Shown here: one piece after another, positions 37,129 through 46,233 of the stretch
Numbering within the stretch: position 1 is the first letter of the stretch
Layout: each line of letters opens with the position of its first letter
Source of the DNA: Methylobacterium radiotolerans JCM 2831
Lineage (GTDB): Bacteria > Pseudomonadota > Alphaproteobacteria > Rhizobiales > Beijerinckiaceae
Assembly: GCF_000019725.1 (NCBI RefSeq)
Contig: NC_010505.1
Location: 3,413,001 to 3,477,000 of the forward strand
Reading direction: 5' to 3'
Length of the DNA: 64,000 nt
Notes under the pieces: model-generated
The model's database searches: none
What the model saw: the letters and a program-made list of their open reading frames with translations, nothing else
What the model was told of the DNA's origin: nothing
Translations under genes and position numbers: made by a program

Positions 37129-38418
37129 TCACGCCTGCTCGTTCGGGCGGCGCATCGCGAAGCCGAAGACCCAGAGGGACAGGCCGAGATTGATCGCCGC
37201 CACGGCCAGCATGACGTCCAGCAGCGGCATGAGGCCGAACCGTTCGGCGATGTAGCCGCAGGCCAGCGGGGTGACCGCCTGACCGAGGAGCGGCAGGCGG
37301 GCGAGCCGGCCCATCGCGGCCGCGTATTCGCGCTGTCCGTAGAGCGCCAGCGGCAGCGTGCCCCGCACGACGGTGCGCATGCCGTTGCCGGCGCCGTAGA
37401 GCAGCATCGCGAGCCACGCCAGCGACGGCAAAGTCGCCAGCAGCAGGAGGCCGAGCCCGACGCTGGCGCTCGACAGGAGCAGGGACCAGGCCGGATGGGC
37501 GCGGCGGCCGAAGGCGAGTTCGACGACGCGCACGCCGACCTGGGCGGGACCGATCAGGCCGGTCAGGGCCACGGCGGCGGTGCCGCCGACGCCCAGGGTC
37601 TGGAGCAGGTTGAGCAGCTGCACCGAGGCGGCGGTCATGATCATCGCCGCCATCGTGAAGGTCACCGCGAGCAGGCGCTCGGCCGGCAGGCGCGCGGCTT
37701 CGGCCGACCCCGCCGGCCCGGCAGGCCGCGGCGGCGTCGGTCCTGCAGCAGCCCGGCTCCGCGCCGGAAGCGCCCAGGCGAAGAGCGGGGCCACGAGGGC
37801 GACGGACAGGATCGCGTAGGTGAGGCAGGCCCCGCGCCAGCCGACATGATCGACCAGAAACCGCGTCGCCGGCCAGCAGAGCGAGACCGCCAAGCCCGAC
37901 GAGATCGCGATCTGCGTCATCGCCCCGCGTGCGGCGGGGCCGTAGGCCTGGCCGATCGCGGCGAAGAGGGGATCGTAGAGCGCGGCCGACATGCCGAGAC
38001 CGGCGACCACCCAGGCGAGCAGGAAGACCGGCAGGGTCTGGGCGACCGCCATCAGCACGAGGCCGGCCGCGATGATCGTGGCGCCGGCGACCAGGACCGG
38101 CCGCCCGCCGTGGCGCCGGATCAGGCGGCCGACGAAGGGAGCCGGCAGACCCGACACGAAGATCGCCAGCGACAGCGCGCCCACCACCATGGCCTGCGGC
38201 CAGCCGGTCTCGGCGACGACCGGGTCCGAGACGACCGCGGTGAGGAAGAAGGTGCCGCCCCACAGGACGATCTGCGTCACGCCGAGGGCGGTGTTGCCGG
38301 CGAGGGTCGGCCGCGGCGGCACCTCGGGCGGCTCGGAACTGCGCGCGGATGGGGCGCCGGGCACGATGATGATGTCTCCGCTGGGTCGCGTTCGAGGCTG
38401 CAGGGCCTCGCGCTTCAC
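37129..38418 (-). CDS. MFS transporter, monocarboxylate-transporter-like
   Basis: A 429-residue, 12-helix inner-membrane transporter. Membrane segments begin near residue 40 (GVTQIVLWGGTFFLTAVV); GRLIRRHGGRPVLVAG is the loop 2-3 motif and SSGLAVSLCWPATRFLVDHV belongs to TM5. A Pro/Ser-rich N-terminal tail of about 35 residues and a Pro/Ala-rich central loop are seen. It is on the same strand as the downstream lactone cluster but separated by 320 bases. The substrate is unknown; carboxylates are typical of this branch. Confidence 0.88.
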   Translation of the reverse strand: MKREALQPRTRPSGDIIIVPGAPSARSSEPPEVPPRPTLAGNTALGVTQIVLWGGTFFLTAVVSDPVVAETGWPQAMVVGALSLAIFVSGLPAPFVGRLIRRHGGRPVLVAGATIIAAGLVLMAVAQTLPVFLLAWVVAGLGMSAALYDPLFAAIGQAYGPAARGAMTQIAISSGLAVSLCWPATRFLVDHVGWRGACLTYAILSVALVAPLFAWALPARSRAAAGPTPPRPAGPAGSAEAARLPAERLLAVTFTMAAMIMTAASVQLLNLLQTLGVGGTAAVALTGLIGPAQVGVRVVELAFGRRAHPAWSLLLSSASVGLGLLLLATLPSLAWLAMLLYGAGNGMRTVVRGTLPLALYGQREYAAAMGRLARLPLLGQAVTPLACGYIAERFGLMPLLDVMLAVAAINLGLSLWVFGFAMRRPNEQA

Positions 38419-38511
38419 TAGCGCGCCGCCGGGCGCTCCAGCCCCGCAATCCTTGACCTGCAGCCGTGCGCGCGCTTCGGAGGTCGCGGCGATTGCGACG
38501 GCAATTGGGAT

Positions 38512-39348
38512 TCACGATCTCAAGGGATCCTCCGGCAGGAACCGCGCGACCGCGTCGTGGATCGCCGCGGCGATCTCCGCTTCCCGACGCTCGAATTCAT
38601 CGAGCAGGCCGGACACCGCGACCGCCAGCGGACGGCCCCGGCTGTCGATGCGCCTGGGCAGCGGGACCGCGATCGAGCCGGCGCCCGGCGTGACGAGGCC
38701 GCGGGAGAAGAAGTGCCCGTCCCGCCGCAGCCGGGCCAGATTGGCCAGGACGGCCGCCAGCGCGATCGGCGGCTGCCCGGCCGGCGCCTCGGCGTTCGTG
38801 CGGCGGACCAGCGGACCGATCTCGGCCTCCGGGCTGTCGGCGAGCAGCGCGGTGCCGGTCGCCGACCAGACGACGAGGCGGCGCGTCCCGGGCGGGACGT
38901 GGAAGCGCATGGCGGTGCGCGCCTGCAGGACGTGGACGTATTGCGAGAAGATCGCGTTGCGCGCGGCGAGGATCACCGTGCCGCCCGTGCGCTCCGACAG
39001 GTGCTCGAGCATGCGCACGAGGCTGCCGTCGCGCACCGGCCCCTTGTCGAGCCACGCGCCGAGGAGCGCCACACGAGGTGACGGCAGGAAGCTGCGGCTC
39101 GCCGGGTCGTAGTCGAGGTAGCCGAGCCGGACGAGGCTCTTCAGGAGCACCGACGTCGACGATTGCGGGACCTTTAGCCGCTCGGCGATCTCGGAGACCC
39201 GGGCCTCGCGCTGGATCTCGTCGAACATCTCCAGGATCTGGAGCACCCGTCCGGCGGACTTCACCAGGGCCAGATCCGAGCCGGCGGGATCGGCCCCGAC
39301 CGTCAGGTCCGTGCACGCGGCCCCCCGCTCGCCGATGCGCTCACCCAT
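38512..39348 (-). CDS. IclR-family transcriptional regulator
   Basis: A 278-residue regulator. The N-terminal winged HTH (about 25-85; VKSAGRVLQILEMFDEIQRE, EIAERLKVPQSSTSVLLKSL) is followed by a GAF-like IclR effector domain. It is divergent from the CoA/TRAP operon starting at 39672, with a 323-base shared upstream region, and probably controls it. IclR proteins commonly respond to aromatic or short-chain acids. BlcR, which controls butyrolactone use in Agrobacterium, is also an IclR protein, so the lactone cluster could be a second target; inference. Confidence 0.92.
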   Translation of the reverse strand: MGERIGERGAACTDLTVGADPAGSDLALVKSAGRVLQILEMFDEIQREARVSEIAERLKVPQSSTSVLLKSLVRLGYLDYDPASRSFLPSPRVALLGAWLDKGPVRDGSLVRMLEHLSERTGGTVILAARNAIFSQYVHVLQARTAMRFHVPPGTRRLVVWSATGTALLADSPEAEIGPLVRRTNAEAPAGQPPIALAAVLANLARLRRDGHFFSRGLVTPGAGSIAVPLPRRIDSRGRPLAVAVSGLLDEFERREAEIAAAIHDAVARFLPEDPLRS

Positions 39349-39671
39349 GCCGGGACCCGCGGAACGGGGTCCCCGAAAACCGCATGGCGCAAGACGGCCC
39401 TGCGCGTCCCTGCCCGAAGCCGTGGTGATCGCGGCGCATCGCCGGCGCGTCCCCGTTGCTGCGACGCGACCCCGGATCGTCGTCGATCGGCAGTATAGCG
39501 CCGGGGCGATCGGGCGCCACCATCACGGATGTGATATTCTTCAGCAGATGGGCGATGGCGGTTGAAGCTGGGTCCGCGCTCTGCCCTATTCGTCCGCGGT
39601 GTCGGCTGGGTCTGACCGACCGGCACCGGGAGACCGCGCGTCAAGCGCGGCCCTGTCCGGGAGGAATGCCG
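39349..39671. promoter_or_regulatory. Divergent intergenic region between IclR gene and CoA/TRAP operon
   Basis: This 323-base stretch must hold the promoters of both directions. An AT-richer patch at 39525-39550 (ATGTGATATTCTTCAGCAGA) is the most promoter-like part for the plus-strand operon. No convincing IclR palindrome was identified by eye. Confidence 0.35.
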
Positions 39672-40682
39672 ATGTCGATCCGCCACGCGGCCGCCGCCGC
39701 GCGCCTCCTCGTCGCCGCGCTGATGCTTCCGGCCCTCGGCGGGGCGGCGCGGGCCGAGACGGCCTCCGTCCGCATCGGTCTCCAGTACGGCCTCGTCTAC
39801 CTGCCGGTGATGATCGCGCAGAGCGAGGGGCTGTTCGACAAGCGCGCCAAGGAAGCCGGGCTCGACGGGCTGACCGTGACGCTGACCCGCTTCAGCGGCT
39901 CGACGGCGATGAACGACGCGCTGCTCTCCGACAGCGTCGAGCTCGGCACCCTCGGCTCGGCCGGCGCCCTGATCGCCTGGGACAAGACCCGCGGGAGCCA
40001 GCAGATCAAGAGCCTGACTGCCCTGAGCTCGGTCGTCTACACGCTGTTCACAGGCAAGCCCGGCGTCGCGGCGCTGAAGGACTTCACCTTCGGCGACAAG
40101 ATCGCGGTCCCAGCCTTCAACTCGCCCCAGGCGATCCTGCTGCGGGTCGCGGCGGCGCAGCAGCTCGGCGGATCGGCCAAGGCCGACGCGCTGATGGTGA
40201 GCCTGCCCCATCCGGACGCCACCGCGGCGATGCGCGCCGGACAGGGCATCGCCGGCTACTTCGCGACGCCGCCCTTCACGCAGGTCCTGCAGGCGGACCC
40301 CAAGATCCGCGCGATCATGACCTCGACCGGCCTGATCGGCAGCGGCGACATCACCGCCGCCACCCTGAACGCCAAGCAGGGCTTCGTCGACGCGAACCCG
40401 AAGGTCGCGCAGGCGATCCGCGCCGGGATGGAGGACGCGGTGGCGCTGATCCGGAGCGACCCCAAGCGCGCGGCGACGATCTACCTCGCCTCCGAGCAGG
40501 TGCAGATCGACCGCGCGCAGGTCGAGACGATCCTGACCGACGGCTCCATCGTCTACGACGTGGCGCCGAAGGGGATGGTGAACCTGGCCAAGGCGATGGC
40601 GACGCAGGGCTTCCTGCGGAAGGTGCCGGGCGACTGGCAGGAGATCTTCTTCCCCGGCCTCCAGGGCCGCGACGGGAGCTGA
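39672..40682 (+). CDS. NitT/TauT-type ABC substrate-binding protein (orphan)
   Basis: A 336-residue periplasmic binding protein. A signal peptide (ARLLVAALMLPALGGAARA) precedes VRIGLQYGLVYLPVMIAQSE, the typical opening of nitrate/sulfonate/thiamine-precursor-type binding proteins, then ELGTLGSAGALI. The ATG at 39672 is chosen because GGAGGA lies 6 bases upstream; the ATG at 39666 overlaps that site. No permease or ATPase gene is nearby, so it either uses a transporter encoded elsewhere or acts as a sensor. It is the first gene of the operon. Confidence 0.88.
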   Translation: MSIRHAAAAARLLVAALMLPALGGAARAETASVRIGLQYGLVYLPVMIAQSEGLFDKRAKEAGLDGLTVTLTRFSGSTAMNDALLSDSVELGTLGSAGALIAWDKTRGSQQIKSLTALSSVVYTLFTGKPGVAALKDFTFGDKIAVPAFNSPQAILLRVAAAQQLGGSAKADALMVSLPHPDATAAMRAGQGIAGYFATPPFTQVLQADPKIRAIMTSTGLIGSGDITAATLNAKQGFVDANPKVAQAIRAGMEDAVALIRSDPKRAATIYLASEQVQIDRAQVETILTDGSIVYDVAPKGMVNLAKAMATQGFLRKVPGDWQEIFFPGLQGRDGS

Positions 40683-40732
40683 GCGACGCGGATCCGGCGC
40701 CGCCCACACATCCCATCGCTCACGGAACCCGG

Positions 40733-41884
40733 ATGCACAGCTTCCGCTTCAGCGCCGAGCCGCTCCCGCCCGAGGTCGAGGCCGCGCGCGCGTCCGTCCG
40801 CGCCTTCCTCGACGCGGAACGGGCGGCCGGGCATTTCGTGCCGCACCGGACCTCGTGGACGACCTTCGACGCCGCCTTCAGCCGGCGCGCGGGGGCGGCG
40901 GGCCTCATCGGCCTGACCGTGCCGGAGGCCTATGGCGGCCACGGCCGCTCCGGCCTCGTCCGCTTCGTCGTCACCGAGGAGATGCTGGCGGCGGGCGCAC
41001 CCTGCGGCGCGCACTGGATCGCCGACCGCCAGTCGGGCCCGCAGATCCTGCGGCACGGCACCGAGGCGGCCAAGCGGGCGATCCTGCCGCGCATCTGCCG
41101 GGGCGCGTGCGCCTTCGGCATCGGCATGAGCGAGCCGAATTCCGGCTCGGACCTCGCCGCCGTGCGGACCCGCGCGGTGCGCGACGGCGACGATTGGGTC
41201 ATCAACGGCTCCAAGATCTGGACGACGAACGCCCATCAGGTCGATTACCTGCTGGCCCTGGTCCGGACCGGTGAGCCGGGACCGGACCGCCACGGCGGGC
41301 TGACCCAGTTCATCGTCGACATGGCCGCCCCCGGGGTGACGGTGCGGCCGATCCTCGACCTGTCGGGCCATCACGAGTTCAACGAGGTGTTCTTCACCGA
41401 CTACCGCGTTCCCGACGCGATGCGGGTCGGCGCGGAGGACGATGGCTGGAACCTCGTCACGGAGGAGCTCGCCTTCGAGCGCTCGGGACCCGACCGGTTC
41501 CTGTCGGATTACCGCCTGCTCGTCGAACTCGTCGACCGGATCGGGCCGGAACCGGACCGTTTCCAGGCGGTCGAGACCGGGCGGATGGTGGCGCAGCTCA
41601 CCGCGCTGCTGGGCATGTCGGCCTCGGTGGCCCGTCTCCTCGACCAGGGAATCGTGCCGGGCGTCGAGGCGGCCCTGGTCAAGGACGTCGGCAACGGCTT
41701 CGAGCGCGCGGTGCCGGAGATCGCCCGGCGGCTCGTGCCGGTCGAGCCGAGCCTGTCGGCGCAGGGCGACGCCTTCCGCGAGGCGCTCGGCGGCGTGACC
41801 CTGCGGGCGCCGTCCTTCACCCTGCGCGGCGGGACCCGCGAGGTCCTGCGCGGCGTCATCGCCCGGGGGCTGGGGCTGCGATGA
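40733..41884 (+). CDS. Acyl-CoA dehydrogenase family protein (subunit 1)
   Basis: A 383-residue FAD enzyme of the acyl-CoA dehydrogenase family. CAFGIGMSEPNSGSDLAAVR and DDWVINGSKIWTTNAHQVDY (flavin-binding, middle domain) and the C-terminal RGGTREVLRGVIARGLG are present. The position of the MCAD catalytic Glu (xEGT) reads RGGT, as in heteromeric FadE pairs. It overlaps the next ACAD gene by 4 bp (ATGA), so the two probably form one enzyme. Introduces a double bond next to a CoA thioester; the substrate is unknown. Confidence 0.92.
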   Translation: MHSFRFSAEPLPPEVEAARASVRAFLDAERAAGHFVPHRTSWTTFDAAFSRRAGAAGLIGLTVPEAYGGHGRSGLVRFVVTEEMLAAGAPCGAHWIADRQSGPQILRHGTEAAKRAILPRICRGACAFGIGMSEPNSGSDLAAVRTRAVRDGDDWVINGSKIWTTNAHQVDYLLALVRTGEPGPDRHGGLTQFIVDMAAPGVTVRPILDLSGHHEFNEVFFTDYRVPDAMRVGAEDDGWNLVTEELAFERSGPDRFLSDYRLLVELVDRIGPEPDRFQAVETGRMVAQLTALLGMSASVARLLDQGIVPGVEAALVKDVGNGFERAVPEIARRLVPVEPSLSAQGDAFREALGGVTLRAPSFTLRGGTREVLRGVIARGLGLR

Positions 41885-43005
41885 GCCGGATGGACCACGC
41901 GGCGGAGGCCGGCGACGATGTCGACGGGATCGTCCTCGATCAGGTCGAGCGGTTGCTCGCCCAGCACCTCACGCCGGCGCTGCTGGCGGCGTGCGACGGG
42001 GCCGCGGACGCGACAGCTTGGCCGGCGGATCTCTGGACGGCGTGCGCCGAGAACGGCCTGCCGCTGGCGCTGGTGCCCGAGACGGAGGGCGGGATCGGCC
42101 TCGCCGCGACGACCGCCGCTCGGCTGATCCGGCGCTGCGGCGGGGCCGCCCTGCCCCTGCCGCTGCCGGAGACCGTCGGCGGCGCGGCGCTCTGGAGCGC
42201 GGCGGGCGGGGACGCGAACGCGGACGCCCTGTCGCTTGTCCCGGGCGGCCCCGTGCGGATCGCACCCCACACGGACGGCTTCGTCTTGGACGGCCGGGTC
42301 GCGCAGGTGCCCTGGGGCGGTTCGGTCGCGTCCCTGCTCCTCGACGCCGTCGACGCGGCGGGCGAGCCGCACCTCGTGCGGATCGCCGCGCCCGGCACGA
42401 TCCGCGACACGCACCACAACCTCGCCGGCGAGCCGCGCGACACGCTCGACCTGACCGGCCGCACCGTCTCCACCGACGAAGTCCGGGCCGCGCCGGGCTG
42501 GGCCACCGGAGCGGGTGTGCTGGCCGTCGAGGCGGTCGGTGCCTGGGTCCGGGCGCAGCAGATGGTGGGTGCCCTGGAGAGCTGTCTCGGCTCCGCCCTC
42601 GATCATGCGCAGGAGCGGCAGCAATTCGGCCGGCCGCTCGCCAAGTTCCAGGCGATCCAGCACATGCTGGCCGAGGCCGCGGGCCACGTCGCGGCGGCGA
42701 GTGCGGCCGCCGACCTCGCGGCCGCCTGCTGGGGCGACCCGCGTTTCGTCCTCGCCACCGCCATCGCGAAGGCGCGCTGCGGCGAGGCGGCGGGCCACGT
42801 CGCGGCGATCGGCCATCAGATCCACGGGGCCATGGGCTTCACTCAGGAGCACCCGCTCCACCGCGCGACGCGGCGGCTGTGGTCCTGGCGCGACGAGTTC
42901 GGATCCGACGCCCTCTGGCAGGAGCGGATCGGGCGCGCGGTCTGCGCGGGCGGCGGCGCGGCCCTCTGGCCGATGCTGGTCCGGCTCCGGGGCGGTGCCG
43001 GCTGA
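41881..43005 (+). CDS. Acyl-CoA dehydrogenase family protein (subunit 2)
   Basis: A 374-residue ACAD-fold protein with a divergent N-terminal half. The middle domain is weakly conserved and the C-terminal domain shows LGSALDHAQERQQFGRPLAK, FQAIQHMLAE and QIHGAMGFTQEHPLHRATRR. Such short, divergent subunits usually pair with the adjacent ACAD in an alpha2beta2 enzyme, as for steroid side-chain FadE pairs. It starts inside the stop of subunit 1 and is followed by the CoA-transferase gene one base later. Confidence 0.9.
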   Translation: MSRMDHAAEAGDDVDGIVLDQVERLLAQHLTPALLAACDGAADATAWPADLWTACAENGLPLALVPETEGGIGLAATTAARLIRRCGGAALPLPLPETVGGAALWSAAGGDANADALSLVPGGPVRIAPHTDGFVLDGRVAQVPWGGSVASLLLDAVDAAGEPHLVRIAAPGTIRDTHHNLAGEPRDTLDLTGRTVSTDEVRAAPGWATGAGVLAVEAVGAWVRAQQMVGALESCLGSALDHAQERQQFGRPLAKFQAIQHMLAEAAGHVAAASAAADLAAACWGDPRFVLATAIAKARCGEAAGHVAAIGHQIHGAMGFTQEHPLHRATRRLWSWRDEFGSDALWQERIGRAVCAGGGAALWPMLVRLRGGAG

Positions 43006-43006
43006 G

Positions 43007-44278
43007 ATGGGAGACCTGTACGTGCCGGATCACTCCGCCGAGACTCACTCTGCCGAGACGAACAAGGCCGGGCCGCTCGCGGGCGTGCGGGTCGTCGACC
43101 TGACCAGCGTGATCATGGGGCCCTCGGCGACGCATATCCTCGCCGATCTCGGCGCCGACGTGATCAAGATCGAGACGCCGGAGGGCGATTCCTTCCGGCA
43201 CTACCGGCCCGCCCGGGGCCCCGGGATGGGCGGCAACTTCCTGCACCTCAACCGCAACAAGCGCAGCGTCCGCCTCGACCTGAAGCGGGCTGCGGCGCGG
43301 GCCGCCCTGGACCGGCTGATCGCCACGGCAGACGTGTTCGTCCACTCGATGCGGCCGGACGCGATCCTGCGCCTGGGCTACGGCTACGAGCGCGTGCGCG
43401 CGCTCAAGCCCGACATCGTCTTCTGCGGCGCCTACGGGTTCGGGGCCGACGGCCCCTACGCCCACAAGGCGGCCTACGACGACCTGATCCAGGCGGGCTC
43501 GGGCCTCGCGGCGCTCCAGAAAACCGCCACCGGCCGGCCCGGCTACCTGCCCACCGTGCTGTGCGACAAGATCGCCGGCCAAGCCATCGCCTGCGCGATC
43601 CTCGCCGCCCTCTACGAGCGCCGGGCCGGCGGTGGCGGGCAGGCGGTCGAGGTGCCGATGTTCGAGACCATGGTGGAGTTCAACTTCGTCGAGCACATGG
43701 TCGGCTACGCCTTCGAGCCGCCGCTGGGGCCGCCGGGCTTCAACCGGGTGCTGAGCCCGAAGCGCAAGCCCTACCGCACCCGGGACGGCTACGCCTGCAT
43801 CCTGCCCTACTCGGACCGGAACTGGCGCGACTTCTTCATCCATACCGGCCGGCTCGAATTCGTGGACGATCCGCGCTTCGCGCCGCTCGCCGTGCGGGTG
43901 GAGAACATCGAGATCCTCTACGCGCTGGTCGAGGAGGAGGCGCCGCGCAGGACCACCGCCGAGTGGGTCGCGTTCTGCGACTCGGTGAGCATCCCGTGCA
44001 TGCCGGTCCTCGGGCTGGAGGACCTGCCGGAGGACGAACACCTGAGGGCGGTGAGCTTCTTCGGCACCGCCGAGCACCCGAGCGAGGGGACCTACCGGAC
44101 CATGCGCCGGCCGGTCTCGTTCAGCGGCAGCCGGTTCGCGATCCGCCGCCACGCCCCGCGGCACGGCGAGCACACCGCCGAGGTCCTAGCCGAGGCCGGG
44201 CTCGACCCGGCCGAGATCGCGGCCCTGATCGACGCGCCGGGCGAAACCCACCCCGCGCCCCTGGAGGCCGCCCGATGA
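43007..44278 (+). CDS. Class III CoA-transferase (CaiB/BaiF family)
   Basis: A 423-residue enzyme that moves CoA between carboxylic acids. VVDLTSVIMGPSATHILADL, DVIKIETPEGD, LNRNKRSVRLDL and the catalytic Asp (158/159) in KAAYDDLIQAGSGL are typical. It presumably activates the imported carboxylate for oxidation by the neighbouring ACAD pair. Its stop overlaps the start of the crotonase gene (ATGA). Confidence 0.93.
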   Translation: MGDLYVPDHSAETHSAETNKAGPLAGVRVVDLTSVIMGPSATHILADLGADVIKIETPEGDSFRHYRPARGPGMGGNFLHLNRNKRSVRLDLKRAAARAALDRLIATADVFVHSMRPDAILRLGYGYERVRALKPDIVFCGAYGFGADGPYAHKAAYDDLIQAGSGLAALQKTATGRPGYLPTVLCDKIAGQAIACAILAALYERRAGGGGQAVEVPMFETMVEFNFVEHMVGYAFEPPLGPPGFNRVLSPKRKPYRTRDGYACILPYSDRNWRDFFIHTGRLEFVDDPRFAPLAVRVENIEILYALVEEEAPRRTTAEWVAFCDSVSIPCMPVLGLEDLPEDEHLRAVSFFGTAEHPSEGTYRTMRRPVSFSGSRFAIRRHAPRHGEHTAEVLAEAGLDPAEIAALIDAPGETHPAPLEAAR

Positions 44279-45078
44279 GTGCCGAGACTGGGACCCGCGA
44301 CGCGGGCGAGGACCTGCTGTTCTCCGTCGCCGAGGGGGTCGCGACCATTACGCTGAACCGGCCCGAGCGGAAGAACGCCTTCACCTTCCCGATGATCGAG
44401 GCCTGGACGGCGGCCCTGCAGCGCTGCCGCACCGACGCGGCGATCCGCGTCGTGGTGGTGACCGGCGCGGGCTCGGCCTTCTGCAGCGGCGGCGACATCG
44501 TCGAGATGGGGGAGCGCCTCGACCAGCCGCCGGCCCGGCGCAAGGAGGAGCTCCACGGGCGGATCCAGCGCATCCCGCTGACGCTGGAGGATCTCGACAA
44601 GCCGGTGATCGCCGCCCTGAACGGCGTGGCCACCGGCGCGGGCCTCGACCTCGCCCTGATGTGCGACCTGCGCTACGCCGCGCAGAGCGCCCGCTTCGCC
44701 GAGACCTACGTGCGGGTCGGCTTGGTCCCGGGCGCGGGCGGCGCCCATTTCCTGCCCCGGCTCGTCGGGACCGCGAAGGCGCTGGAGCTGTTCTTCACCG
44801 GCGATTTCGTCGACGCCGACGAGGCCCTGCGGATCGGCCTCGTCAACGGCGTCCACGCCGACGCCGACCTGATGCCGGCCGTCGCGGCGCTGGCGCGGAA
44901 GATCGCCCAGGCGCCGCCGCTGACCCTGAGCCTGATCAAGCGCGCGGTCTATCAGGGCATGCGCAACGACCTGCGCACCAACCTCGACCTGATCTCCTCG
45001 CACTACGCCGTCGTCACCGCGACGCCCGAGCATCGGGAGGCGGTGCAGGCCTTTATCGGCCAGCGCGACAGGGGCTGA
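44275..45078 (+). CDS. Enoyl-CoA hydratase/isomerase family protein (crotonase)
   Basis: A 267-residue crotonase-fold enzyme. Oxyanion-hole motifs AFCSGGDIVEM (69-79) and NGVATGAGLDLAL (116-128) are intact. Of the two catalytic glutamates of enoyl-CoA hydratase, Glu171 (KALELFFTGD) is present, but the other position reads Tyr145 (AETYVRVGLVPG) instead of Glu. It may therefore be an isomerase, hydrolase or other crotonase rather than a simple hydratase. Acts after the ACAD step on the CoA ester. Confidence 0.9.
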   Translation: MSAETGTRDAGEDLLFSVAEGVATITLNRPERKNAFTFPMIEAWTAALQRCRTDAAIRVVVVTGAGSAFCSGGDIVEMGERLDQPPARRKEELHGRIQRIPLTLEDLDKPVIAALNGVATGAGLDLALMCDLRYAAQSARFAETYVRVGLVPGAGGAHFLPRLVGTAKALELFFTGDFVDADEALRIGLVNGVHADADLMPAVAALARKIAQAPPLTLSLIKRAVYQGMRNDLRTNLDLISSHYAVVTATPEHREAVQAFIGQRDRG

Positions 45079-45203
45079 ACCACCGGCGCGAACAACATCT
45101 CCCCCGGGCATCACGCTTTGGTGCTTGTCGCCACCGCGACTACCTGCAAGTCTATCCAAAATTCAATCCGCGCAACGACGCGGAATCAGTCTGGGAGGAC
45201 GCG

Positions 45204-46205
45204 ATGACGGCTCGGATTCTCGGTGCGCTCGCCTGTGCGCTCGCCCTCGCGGCGCCGGCCGCGGCGCAGAGTCCGATCGTCATCAAGTTCAGCCACGTCG
45301 TCACCACAGACACGCCCAAGGGCCAGGGCGCCGAGCGGTTCAAGCAGCTCGCCGAGGAGCGCACCAAGGGCGCGGTCAAGGTCGAGATCTATCCGAACAG
45401 CACGCTCTACAAGGACAAGGAAGAGGTGGAGATGCTCCAGCTCGGCGCCGTGCAGATGCTGGCGCCGTCCACGAGCAAGTTCGGCCCCCTAGGCGTGAAG
45501 GAATTCGAGGCTTTCGACCTGCCCTACATCTTCCCCAACGAGCAGGTGCTCCGCCGCGTCCAGGACGGGCCGATCGGCCAGGGCCTGTTCAAGAAGCTCG
45601 AATCCAAGGGGATCAAGGGCCTCGGCTACTGGGACAACGGCTTCAAGATCCTCACCGCCAACAAGCCCATGCACGCCCCCGAGGACGTGAAGGGCCTGAA
45701 GTTCCGCATCCAGTCCTCGAAGGTGCTGGAGGCGCAGTTCAAGCAGCTCGGCGCGCTACCGCAGGTCCTGGCCTTCTCCGAGCTCTACCAGGCGCTGCAG
45801 ACCGGTGTGGTCGACGGCCAGGAGAACCCGCCGTCGAACGTCACGACCCAGAAGATCAACGAGGTGCAGAAGCACGCCACGCTGACCTATCACGGCTACA
45901 TCGGCTACGCGGTGATCGTGAACAAGGGCTTCTGGGACGGCCTGCCCGCCGACATTCGCACGACGCTCGAGGGCGCCATGAAGGACGCGACCGCCTACGA
46001 GCACGAGATCGCCGACAAGCAGAACGAGAAGGCGCTCGCCGACATCCGCGCCACCGGCAAGACCGAGGTCTACACCCCGACCGAGGCCGAGAACGCCGCG
46101 TGGCGCAAGGCGCTCGCACCGGTCCAGCGCGAGATGGCCTCCCGCGTCGGCAAGGATCTCGTCGCGGCGCTCAACAAGGAAGCCGAGGCGGCGCCGAACA
46201 ACTGA
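45204..46205 (+). CDS. dctP: TRAP transporter substrate-binding protein (DctP family)
   Basis: A 333-residue periplasmic binding protein. A signal peptide (LGALACALALAAPAAAQ) precedes IVIKFSHVVTTDTPKGQGAE, the standard DctP opening, and the carboxylate-binding Arg in GLKFRIQSSKVLE and VDGQENPPSNV are present. GGGAGGAC lies 3-4 bases before the ATG. It binds an organic acid, probably the substrate of the CoA enzymes encoded 126 bases upstream. Confidence 0.93.
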   Translation: MTARILGALACALALAAPAAAQSPIVIKFSHVVTTDTPKGQGAERFKQLAEERTKGAVKVEIYPNSTLYKDKEEVEMLQLGAVQMLAPSTSKFGPLGVKEFEAFDLPYIFPNEQVLRRVQDGPIGQGLFKKLESKGIKGLGYWDNGFKILTANKPMHAPEDVKGLKFRIQSSKVLEAQFKQLGALPQVLAFSELYQALQTGVVDGQENPPSNVTTQKINEVQKHATLTYHGYIGYAVIVNKGFWDGLPADIRTTLEGAMKDATAYEHEIADKQNEKALADIRATGKTEVYTPTEAENAAWRKALAPVQREMASRVGKDLVAALNKEAEAAPNN

Positions 46206-46233
46206 TCCCGCCGCCGCGCCGCCCGGACCGACC

